A stretch of 20,528 nucleotides of DNA. It comes from an uncultured Lachnospiraceae bacterium (GTDB lineage Bacteria; Bacillota; Clostridia; Lachnospirales; Lachnospiraceae). The position numbers and the translations under genes are program-made. This document shows, in pieces, positions 13,679 to 20,528 of the stretch. Numbering within the stretch: position 1 is the stretch's first letter; every line of letters starts with the position of its first letter. Location: positions 1 through 20,528 of the forward strand of contig CALFCS010000187.1 of NCBI GenBank assembly GCA_937950565.1, given 5' to 3'. The notes under the pieces were generated by a model. The model saw nothing but the letters and a program-made list of their open reading frames with translations, had not been told where the DNA came from and did no database searches.

Positions 13679-15091
13679 CTACTCTTTCCCGTTGAAACAA
13701 TAAGTACACACTTTACACGGTTCGATACCGATTGACTCCAGCATATCATCCAGTCTGTGATACCTGAGTGTCGTAAAGTTCTGGTTCTTTCTGATATCTT
13801 CTATCATCTGTGCATATTTGCAGGAGCATGGATTTGCATATTCATCCAGAACCTCCTGCGAACAGTCTTCTCCTTCTCTTGCCTTAATCATCTGGCGGGC
13901 AATCAGCTCCATCTCTGATTTTGAGCGGGAGAAGTTCAGATATTTACATCCATACATAATCGGTGGACATGCCGGACGGACATGCACTTCCTTCGCGCCA
14001 CTGTGATACAGAAATTCTGTCGTCTCCCGAAGCTGTGTTCCGCGCACAATGGAATCATCAATCAGAAGCAGCTTCTTATTCTCAATCAATGCCTTAACCG
14101 GAATCAGCTTCATACGTGCAATTAAATTTCTCTGGCTCTGATTCGTCGGCATAAAGGAACGAGGCCAGGTCGGCGTGTATTTAATAAATGGTCTTGCGTA
14201 TGGAACACCAGATTCATTTGCATAACCGATGGCGTGCGCAATTCCCGAATCCGGAACACCCGCAACGATATCCGGATGCACACTGTCCCCATCTCGTTTT
14301 GCCAGCATACTTCCACACTTATAACGCATTTCTTCTACATTTACCCCTTCATAAGAGGAAGTCGGATACCCATAATATACCCACAGGAAGGAACAAATCT
14401 TCATCTCTTCCCTCGGTGCACGAAGGGTCTCCACACCCTCCGGTGTGATAAATGCAATCTCTGCAGGTCCCAGCTCTTTATAATCGCTGTACCCCAGATT
14501 AATATATGCATGACTTTCAAAAGAAACACAATATGCATTGTCTTTCTTTCCTATTACAAGCGGTGTCCTTCCATAATAATCTCTCGCCGCATAAATGCCG
14601 TCCTTTGTCATAAGCAGCAGCGTCATTGAGCCGTTCACAACCTCCTGCACATATCTGATTCCTTCTACAATGGAATCCTTCTCACAAATCAATGCGGCAA
14701 TCAGCTCAGTTGCATTTACCTGTCCATTTGTCATTTCCTGAAAATGAGAATGCGTATTATCATATAACTGACTCTGCAATTCTTCGTAATTGTTTATTTT
14801 TCCGACTGTCGTAATTGCAAAACTTCCAAGCTTAGAACGAATCAATAACGGCTGCGGTTCAAAATCTGAAATACATCCAATTCCTAAGTTTCCTTTCATT
14901 TCGCCGACATCCCGGTCGAATTTGGTTCTAAAAGGTGAATTTTCAATATTGTGGATGGCACGGTTAAAACCGCCCGCCCCGTAGGTTGCCATTCCGCCGC
15001 GTCTTGTTCCGAGGTGTGAATGATAATCCACTCCATAAAATAATTCCAGTACACAATCTTCCTTTGATGCTACTCCAAAAAAGCCTCCCAT
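13679..15091 (-). CDS. PurF-family (amidophosphoribosyltransferase-like) protein lacking the catalytic N-terminal cysteine
   Basis: True PurF makes phosphoribosylamine from PRPP and glutamine. This 470-residue relative keeps the phosphoribosyltransferase half: the PRPP loop LLLIDDSIVRGTQ (341-353) and cysteines placed like the PurF iron-sulphur ligands (C233, C382, C462, C465 in CTYC). The glutaminase half is altered. The mature PurF N-terminus CGVFG is here MGGFFGV, with no cysteine nucleophile; the HRGQ loop is TRRGG; and the HNGN oxyanion segment is TTVGKINN. Glutamine hydrolysis is therefore unlikely; it may use ammonia, another substrate, or be regulatory. The start at 15091 has AAAGGAG seven bases upstream, and the whole N-terminus aligns from there, so no upstream cysteine start is hidden. 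It follows gatB by 28 bases in the same operon. Confidence 0.85.
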   Translation of the reverse strand: MGGFFGVASKEDCVLELFYGVDYHSHLGTRRGGMATYGAGGFNRAIHNIENSPFRTKFDRDVGEMKGNLGIGCISDFEPQPLLIRSKLGSFAITTVGKINNYEELQSQLYDNTHSHFQEMTNGQVNATELIAALICEKDSIVEGIRYVQEVVNGSMTLLLMTKDGIYAARDYYGRTPLVIGKKDNAYCVSFESHAYINLGYSDYKELGPAEIAFITPEGVETLRAPREEMKICSFLWVYYGYPTSSYEGVNVEEMRYKCGSMLAKRDGDSVHPDIVAGVPDSGIAHAIGYANESGVPYARPFIKYTPTWPRSFMPTNQSQRNLIARMKLIPVKALIENKKLLLIDDSIVRGTQLRETTEFLYHSGAKEVHVRPACPPIMYGCKYLNFSRSKSEMELIARQMIKAREGEDCSQEVLDEYANPCSCKYAQMIEDIRKNQNFTTLRYHRLDDMLESIGIEPCKVCTYCFNGKE

Positions 15092-15119
15092 GTGACTTCT
15101 CCTTTCTTTCCCTTTTGCA

Positions 15120-16553
15120 TTATTTTAACATTTCCCGGAGCTTTTGATTTACCATTCCCGGATTTGCTTTTCCTTTCATGGCCTTCATGGTCTGTCCGAC
15201 CAGCGCTCCCAGTGCCTTTTCTTTGCCACCCTTATAGTCTACTACAGCCTGTGGATTTTCGGCAATAACTTTTTCTAATACTTTTTGAAGTTCTCCCTCA
15301 TCGTTAACTGTTTTTAATCCATTTTCTTCTACATATTTATCCGGATCCACATTATTTTCGAAGATTTTTTCAAATACTTCCTTTGCAACAGAACTGTTAA
15401 TTGTTCCATTTTCCGCAAGCATTACCAGCTTTGCAAGGTTTTCCGGCGAAAATGCAATCTCCTCCGGTTCCATGCCGTGCTCCTTAAGAAGCCGCATGGT
15501 CTCAACCATCAGCCAGTTAGAGACCTTTTTCGGTTTGCCGCAAATACTGCTTGCCTCTTCAAATATATCCGCCATATGCTTGGAATTCGTAATAATCTCT
15601 GCGTCATACTGTGGAATATCGAATTCTTTCTTATACCGCTCAATCTTCTCGGAACGGAATTCCGGCTGTCTCGCTTTGATTTCCGCAATCCATTCATCAC
15701 TGATTACAACCGGCACAAGGTCCGGCTCCGGGAAATAACGGTAATCCTGGGCGTCTTCCTTCGAGCGCATCGCATAGGAAGTCTCTTTATTATCATCCCA
15801 CCGTCTCGTATCCTGTGTTACAATTTTTCCTTCCTCCAAAAGCTCTATCTGACGCTCTCTTTCATGTTCGATTGCCCTTGTAATTGCCTTAAAGGAGTTC
15901 AGATTCTTCGTCTCTGTCCTCGTTCCGAATTTCTCTGTTCCTGCTTCTCTCACAGATAAGTTCACGTCCACACGCATAGAGCCTTCCTGAAGCTTACAGT
16001 CGGACGCCCCCAGATATTGTATAATCGTGCGCAGTTTCTCCAGATACGCAATGACCTCGTCGGCGGAGCGCATATCCGGCTCTGACACAATCTCCACAAG
16101 CGGTACACCACTCCGGTTATAGTCAATCAGGGAAGTGTCGTCCCATTCATCATGCACCAGTTTTCCCGCATCTTCTTCCATATGCATTTCATGGATACGT
16201 ACCTTCTTTTTCATATCTCCTACTTCGATTTCCACATAGCCATTTCTCGCAATCGGCAGATATAACTGGGAAATCTGATAGTTCTGCGGGTTATCCGGGT
16301 AAAAATAGTTCTTTCTGTCAAATTTGCACACCTGTGTAATCTGACAGTTCATTGCAAGACCGATTGCCGCCGCATATTCAACGACCTGTTTATTTAATAC
16401 CGGAAGGGAACCCGGCATACCGGTACATACCGGACACGTATGTGTATTCGGGGCGCTTCCGAATTCTGTACTGCAGGAACAGAATATTTTCGTCTTTGTT
16501 GCCAGTTCAACATGGACCTCCAGTCCTATCACTGTCTCATACTGCTTTGCCAT
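15120..16553 (-). CDS. gatB: aspartyl/glutamyl-tRNA(Asn/Gln) amidotransferase subunit B
   Basis: Subunit of GatCAB that binds mischarged Asp-tRNA(Asn) or Glu-tRNA(Gln) and activates the side-chain carboxyl with ATP so ammonia from GatA can convert it to the amide. The 477-residue length is normal. It opens YETVIGLEVHVEL, the family hallmark, with a zinc-type CSC (25-27) and CPVC (40-43), the GVPLVEIVSEPD motif, and a C-terminal helical/YqeY-like tail ending GMVNQKLREMLK that contacts tRNA. Its ATG (16553-16551) overlaps the gatA stop by one base (TAATG), so translation is coupled. Confidence 0.97.
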   Translation of the reverse strand: MAKQYETVIGLEVHVELATKTKIFCSCSTEFGSAPNTHTCPVCTGMPGSLPVLNKQVVEYAAAIGLAMNCQITQVCKFDRKNYFYPDNPQNYQISQLYLPIARNGYVEIEVGDMKKKVRIHEMHMEEDAGKLVHDEWDDTSLIDYNRSGVPLVEIVSEPDMRSADEVIAYLEKLRTIIQYLGASDCKLQEGSMRVDVNLSVREAGTEKFGTRTETKNLNSFKAITRAIEHERERQIELLEEGKIVTQDTRRWDDNKETSYAMRSKEDAQDYRYFPEPDLVPVVISDEWIAEIKARQPEFRSEKIERYKKEFDIPQYDAEIITNSKHMADIFEEASSICGKPKKVSNWLMVETMRLLKEHGMEPEEIAFSPENLAKLVMLAENGTINSSVAKEVFEKIFENNVDPDKYVEENGLKTVNDEGELQKVLEKVIAENPQAVVDYKGGKEKALGALVGQTMKAMKGKANPGMVNQKLREMLK

Positions 16554-18028
16554 TACTCTCTTCCCCCTTCCTGCACAAGTTCCGGTCTTTTATATTCCCC
16601 AGCCTGCTCATATGCATATGCGATTCTAAGAATCTTCTCTTCATCAAAGCAGCTGCCGATAATCTGCATGCCTACCGGAAGCCCCTTCGAGTCCGTCCCT
16701 ACGGGAATACTGATTCCTGGAAGCCCGGCAAGATTTACAGATATTGTATAAATATCTCCCAGATACATTTTCAGCGGGTCATGCAGACTCGCGCCAAGCT
16801 TCGGCGCTGTCGTCGGAGCCGCCGGAACAAGAATCGCATCGTATTTCTCAAATGCCCGGTCAAATGCCTGTTTAATCAGCGCTTTCGTTCTTAATGCCTT
16901 CAGATAATATGCATCATAATATCCGGAGCTTAACACAAAGGAGCCCAGCATGATTCTTCTTTTTACCTCCGCTCCAAATCCTTCGGAACGGCTCTTCTTA
17001 TACATATTGTGAAGATCTTCATATTCTTCTGTGCGGTAACCGTATTTCACACCGTCAAAACGCGCAAGATTGGAGCTGGCCTCTGCGGATGCGATAACAT
17101 AATATGCCGGAATTGCATATTGTACGAGACTCAAATCAAATTCTTCTACAATCGCTCCTTTTTCTTCCAGCACTTTTGCTGCACGCAAGACGTGTTCCTT
17201 TACTTCTTTATCTAATCCATCAATAAAATAATCCTGGGGAATTCCGATTTTCATCCCCTTTACCTCATCTACAAGCGCACCTGTAAAGTCATAACTCTCC
17301 CTCGCGATTGAAGTACTGTCCTTCGGGTCATGTGAAGCAATCGTCTCAAGAATCGCCGCACAATCAGTCACATCCTTTGCAATCGGTCCAATCTGGTCAA
17401 GAGAAGAGCCGTACGCAATTAAGCCATACCGGGACACCGTTCCATAAGTGGGTTTGATTCCTACTACGCCGCAAAAAGAGCTTGGCTGACGAATCGAGCC
17501 GCCCGTATCTGAACCTAATGCATACGGACACTCCTCCGCTGCGACCGCCGCACAGGAACCGCCGGAAGAACCGCCCGGTACATGTTCCAGATTCCACGGA
17601 TTTCTGGTTACGCCATAATAAGATGTCTCCGTCGTACTGCCCATAGCAAACTCATCCATATTTGTTTTGCCGATAATAACCGCACCTGCTTTTTCCAGAT
17701 TCCTAACTGCTTCTGCGGTAAATGTAGGCTTAAAGTTCCCGAGTATCTTCGAGCTGCAGGTTGTAAGCATCCCTTTCGTACACATATTATCTTTCACTGC
17801 CACCGGAACGCCTGCAAGAGGTCCTGTAAGACTCCCGTCAGATATCTGTCTCTGTACCTCTTCCGCTCTTTGTAATGCTCCTTCCCTGTCTATCGTCACA
17901 AAGCTGTGCACACGTTCCTCTACTTTATCAATCTGTGCAAGAGAAGCACGGACTGCTTCTACTGCCGAAATTTCTTTTGCCTGTATTTTCTTTCCAAGCT
18001 CTACTGCTGTCATACTTTTTATTTCCAT
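16553..18028 (-). CDS. gatA: aspartyl/glutamyl-tRNA(Asn/Gln) amidotransferase subunit A
   Basis: Glutaminase subunit of GatCAB; it frees ammonia from glutamine and channels it to GatB. It is an amidase-signature enzyme with the Ser-cisSer-Lys triad visible: K79 in VAVKDN, S154 in PGGSSGGSCA and S178 in GSDTGGSIRQP. Length from the chosen start is 491 residues, as in the family. The start at 18028 (MEIKSMTAVELGKKIQ) has AGGAGG about 10 bases upstream; the frame remains open to 18169, but that extension is only the gatC region read in another frame. It lies between gatC and gatB. Confidence 0.97.
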   Translation of the reverse strand: MEIKSMTAVELGKKIQAKEISAVEAVRASLAQIDKVEERVHSFVTIDREGALQRAEEVQRQISDGSLTGPLAGVPVAVKDNMCTKGMLTTCSSKILGNFKPTFTAEAVRNLEKAGAVIIGKTNMDEFAMGSTTETSYYGVTRNPWNLEHVPGGSSGGSCAAVAAEECPYALGSDTGGSIRQPSSFCGVVGIKPTYGTVSRYGLIAYGSSLDQIGPIAKDVTDCAAILETIASHDPKDSTSIARESYDFTGALVDEVKGMKIGIPQDYFIDGLDKEVKEHVLRAAKVLEEKGAIVEEFDLSLVQYAIPAYYVIASAEASSNLARFDGVKYGYRTEEYEDLHNMYKKSRSEGFGAEVKRRIMLGSFVLSSGYYDAYYLKALRTKALIKQAFDRAFEKYDAILVPAAPTTAPKLGASLHDPLKMYLGDIYTISVNLAGLPGISIPVGTDSKGLPVGMQIIGSCFDEEKILRIAYAYEQAGEYKRPELVQEGGRE

Positions 18029-18065
18029 AGTATACACTCCTCCTATCCGATTGTTCTCGGCACTT

Positions 18066-18299
18066 TCAAACAATAGTCCTTCGTAAGAGGTGCATTCGCA
18101 AGCGTGTCCTCTCTTCCGTTTCCGTTCGTACATGCGACATCGGTTCGATGCCATCCGTGTCCAGTTCATTTAATGTATCAAAATAATCCAGCATTTTTTC
18201 CATATCGGCCTTTGCATCTTCCTTTTCCTGCCTGGAAAGCTCAAGTTTTGCAAGAATACCGACATATTCAATTGTTTCATCCGATATTTTATTCGCCAT
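18066..18299 (-). CDS. gatC: GatCAB subunit C, apparently frameshifted near the 3' end
   Basis: Small subunit that wraps GatA and stabilises GatCAB. The frame from the ATG at 18299 (AAGGAGG eight bases upstream) reads MANKISDETIEYVGILAKLELS, then the family DYFDTLNELDTDGIEPMSHV. After VRTETEE the open frame runs into a non-family tail (RTRLRMHLLRRTIV) and stops at 18066. In a shifted frame the expected ending EDTLANAPLTKDYCLKVPRT is intact and stops at 18043, directly before the gatA ribosome-binding site. The break coincides with a CT tract (18109-18114, GAGAGA on the coding strand); removing one GA unit restores the full protein. Either a genuine slippage mutation or a sequencing/assembly error. 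Intact gene would span 18043-18299. Confidence 0.85.
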   Translation of the reverse strand: MANKISDETIEYVGILAKLELSRQEKEDAKADMEKMLDYFDTLNELDTDGIEPMSHVRTETEERTRLRMHLLRRTIV

Positions 18300-18351
18300 A
18301 TTTCTTTCCTCCTTGTTTGATCCGCTCTGCCGTGCCAAACAGACAAAAGCT

Positions 18352-19371
18352 TTAATATTCTGTATAATATCCCAGATAATCTGTCGAGCCGATCACTTCA
18401 CTAGCTGTTAACGTGTATGTCATGATATCATCCGTCTCACACATAATCACTGCATTTTCCGGAATCACCAGATTCTTACATACTTTCTGGCCTTCACTAT
18501 ATAAATATTTTGTCTCTGTTCTATATTCTTCTCCATTTTCATCGTAAATAACAAGCTTGAACTGACCTTCTCCTTCCTGAAGCCTCAAATCATACACGCC
18601 GGGTTCTATATCCTTTCCGGCAGTTACCTTCTGCGTCTGGTCAAACATATAGCTTCCGGCAACCGGATTTGCCATTGCTGTCAGACCTTCTGTATCCGCA
18701 TTCCTACTGATAAAGGTAACCGGATTCTTTCCACTGATTTCCACCCGTGCTCCCGGATAGAGCCACAGATTATCCAGATAATTCGTTTCATCCTTTCCTT
18801 TATATTCATACAAATAAATTCCATTTTCATTATCATGCACAATCACGGTATCAAAATCATCCAGCGCCTCTGCCCGGTAATTCCCCGGAGCTATGTGTAC
18901 CCCGACGGTATAAAATCCATTTTCCAGAAAATATGTTACAGCCTCCCCTTCCGCAGGAAGCGCAGCCTCTACATTTTCATACGGGTCTCTCTCTACATAG
19001 GTTTCTTCATAGGTTTCCTCGTATGCCGGAGAAAAAACATCTGTGAAGCTGTCAACCAATGTCCCCAGGATACTGACCCCGACAAACAGCATTGGGATAA
19101 ACGCAACAAAAGAAGTCCACTTCTTTCCTTTTTTCTTTTTTGCCATTTGCCTATACGGCTGCTGCCCGCCTGTCTTTACCTGCTTTACCTGCTTTCTCTC
19201 CTTTGGTTTTTCTTTTTTCTCTTCATGCACATGCGTCAGCGGCATGCCGTCACAGGAGCTTTGGTTAATCCTGTAATTTTTTTCCGATTTGCTATTATCT
19301 AATCCACATTCTTTACATACTTTCTTGCTGTCTAATTTCCCTCCACATAATGTACATCTTTCCCCAAACAT
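18352..19371 (-). CDS. zinc-ribbon, single-membrane-span protein with extracellular beta repeats
   Basis: A 339-residue protein of unknown function. The N-terminus has a zinc ribbon (C6, C9, C19, C22: CTLC and CKEC), then a lysine-rich linker (about 50-84), one membrane segment (about 86-106), and an acidic, probably extracellular region. That region holds two similar beta-rich units, about 152-224 and 247-322, each starting with a YTVGVHIAPGNY / VTAGKDIEPGVY motif. The zinc ribbon would face the cytosol and the repeats the cell surface. The start at 19371 has AGAGG seven bases upstream. It sits between aspS (29-base gap) and gatC in the same direction, an unexpected place for a surface-exposed protein. 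Topology is inferred from the basic residues before the span. Confidence 0.8.
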   Translation of the reverse strand: MFGERCTLCGGKLDSKKVCKECGLDNSKSEKNYRINQSSCDGMPLTHVHEEKKEKPKERKQVKQVKTGGQQPYRQMAKKKKGKKWTSFVAFIPMLFVGVSILGTLVDSFTDVFSPAYEETYEETYVERDPYENVEAALPAEGEAVTYFLENGFYTVGVHIAPGNYRAEALDDFDTVIVHDNENGIYLYEYKGKDETNYLDNLWLYPGARVEISGKNPVTFISRNADTEGLTAMANPVAGSYMFDQTQKVTAGKDIEPGVYDLRLQEGEGQFKLVIYDENGEEYRTETKYLYSEGQKVCKNLVIPENAVIMCETDDIMTYTLTASEVIGSTDYLGYYTEY

Positions 19372-19400
19372 GTCATACCTCTCTTTTTTACCTTGTTATT

Positions 19401-20528
19401 TTACGGTTCCAGTCTGCTTAAATCTCTTGGAAACAGTGTCGTCTCTCTTACGTTATCTTCCCCCACAAGCTTCATCGTAAGACGCTCCAGACCAATCCCC
19501 AGTCCGCCATGAGGCGGCATTCCGTGTTTAAATGTATCCAGATACTGCTCCATACCATCTGTCTCCATTCCTCTTGCTTCTATCTTTGCAAGAAGCTTTT
19601 TATATTCATGGATACGTTGGCCTCCGGTTGTAATCTCCATTCCCCGGAACAGAAGATCAAAGCTCAATGTATATCTTGTATCCTCCGGATCATCCATCGC
19701 ATAAAATGGACGCTTTTTTGACGGATAATGAGTCACGAACACGAAATCACTGTTCCATTCTTCCTTTGCATATCTGCTGATCAGCTGCTCTTCCTCCGGC
19801 TCCAGATCAAATGGATTACGCATCTTATGACCATATTTCTCAGCAACTTTTTCTTTTATATCACTGAACTTTACTGCCGGAATTTTATTTACCTCAGGAA
19901 GTGTAACATCCAGGAGCTCTAATTCCTTCGCATATTTTCTTGCAAGAAGTTCCATTGCATACTGGAGATATCCGGTCTCCATCGCCATAATGTCCTCAAA
20001 TCCATCAATATAACCCATCTCAAAATCAAGACTTGTATATTCATTCAGATGCCTTTTTGTATTATGCTTCTCTGCACGGAATACCGGCGCCGTCTCAAAT
20101 ACCCGGTCAAATACGCCGACCATCATCTGTTTGTAAAACTGAGGACTCTGCTGTAAAACTGCCGGTCTGTGAAAATATTCCAACCGGAACAGGTTTGCCC
20201 CGCCCTCTGCACTTTTTGCACCGATCTTTGGTGTATGGATCTCTGTAAACCCCTGACTGTATAAGAAATCACGAAATCCCCGTACCACACCTTCCTGAAT
20301 ACGGAATTTTGCACGCTCCCTGATATTTCGAAGGGCGATCGCACGGTTGTTTAAATTCGCCTCCAAGGAGGTATTTAATTTCCATTTTGAGATTGCAAGC
20401 GGCATCGGTGCAGCCGGTTCGGACAATACCTTGATTTTATCCAGACGGATCTCAAATCCGTGTGGTGCACGTTCCTCCGGTTTTACGGTTCCCTCCACCT
20501 CAATCGTTGCTGCCTCTTTTAAATCTTT
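19401..20528 (-). CDS. aspS: archaeal-type aspartyl-tRNA synthetase, 5' end cut by the window edge
   Basis: Class II synthetase attaching aspartate to tRNA. About 375 C-terminal residues are present and the frame stays open to the edge; the missing part is most of the OB-fold anticodon-binding domain. Motif 1 is around DFLYSQGFTEIHTPKIG, motif 2 FRAEKHNTKRHLNEYTSLDFE, and motif 3 GGLGIGLERLTM, ending LFPRDLSRLEP. The absence of the bacterial GAD insertion and the short form identify the archaeal/non-discriminating type rather than the ~590-residue bacterial AspRS. Since gatCAB follows in the same operon, it probably charges tRNA(Asn) as well, giving Asp-tRNA(Asn) for amidation; that specificity is inferred, not seen. 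Confidence 0.92.
   Translation of the reverse strand, partial: KDLKEAATIEVEGTVKPEERAPHGFEIRLDKIKVLSEPAAPMPLAISKWKLNTSLEANLNNRAIALRNIRERAKFRIQEGVVRGFRDFLYSQGFTEIHTPKIGAKSAEGGANLFRLEYFHRPAVLQQSPQFYKQMMVGVFDRVFETAPVFRAEKHNTKRHLNEYTSLDFEMGYIDGFEDIMAMETGYLQYAMELLARKYAKELELLDVTLPEVNKIPAVKFSDIKEKVAEKYGHKMRNPFDLEPEEEQLISRYAKEEWNSDFVFVTHYPSKKRPFYAMDDPEDTRYTLSFDLLFRGMEITTGGQRIHEYKKLLAKIEARGMETDGMEQYLDTFKHGMPPHGGLGIGLERLTMKLVGEDNVRETTLFPRDLSRLEP

Noticed and set aside
18029..18169. 47-residue N-terminal extension of GatA
   Set aside because: It overlaps gatC in another frame and lacks family similarity; the ATG at 18028 has a good AGGAGG site and gives the usual GatA length.
1..20528. CRISPR arrays, tRNA or rRNA genes, riboswitches
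   Set aside because: No regularly spaced repeats, no cloverleaf or rRNA-like sequence, and no known riboswitch core seen in the short intergenic spaces.

Overview
The window looks like chromosomal DNA of an anaerobic Firmicute, most likely a Lachnospiraceae-type clostridium. It carries a class III (oxygen-sensitive) ribonucleotide reductase with its radical-SAM activase, a BioY biotin transporter, an archaeal-type aspartyl-tRNA synthetase with GatCAB, strong AGGAGG ribosome-binding sites and TTGACA/TATAAT promoters. Base composition is moderate, with an AT-rich insert near 6.4-8.5 kb. Most genes are on the minus strand.

Layout. 1-527: 5' part of proC (minus). 563-4753 (minus): a DUF1848 protein, nrdG and nrdD; nrdD has its own promoter under a classic pair of NrdR boxes and carries a C-terminal glutaredoxin-like domain. 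4820-5399: a 580-bp imperfect palindrome with 95-bp perfect arms, in the divergent gap between the DUF1848 gene and bioY. 5384-6397 (plus): BirA-type operator, bioY and a DUF1284 gene, ending in a bidirectional hairpin. 6393-8478: a two-gene AAA15-type ATPase / TOPRIM-like cassette (minus) with its own promoter, bracketed by a 17-bp perfect direct repeat. It looks like a defence module inserted into the terminator region. 8478-12813 (minus): an RND exporter with a ~245-residue coiled-coil insert, overlapped by a small HD alarmone-hydrolase-like gene. 12940-13665 (plus): an SDR reductase. 13679-20528 (minus): an operon reading aspS - zinc-ribbon membrane protein - gatC - gatA - gatB - PurF paralogue.

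How the genes fit together. NrdD/NrdG make deoxynucleotides without oxygen; the DUF1848 protein upstream of nrdG ends in a sliding-clamp-type peptide (QLSLF), which suggests a link to DNA metabolism. AspRS plus GatCAB would make Asn-tRNA(Asn) (and Gln-tRNA) by transamidation. The PurF relative at the end of that operon has lost the catalytic N-terminal cysteine. gatC appears frameshifted by one extra GA dinucleotide.

The items most worth a second look are the ATPase/TOPRIM cassette and its junctions, the long palindrome beside the bioY operator, the nucleophile-less PurF paralogue, the clamp motif on the DUF1848 protein, and the gatC frameshift. All family calls were made by reading motifs; no database search was run.
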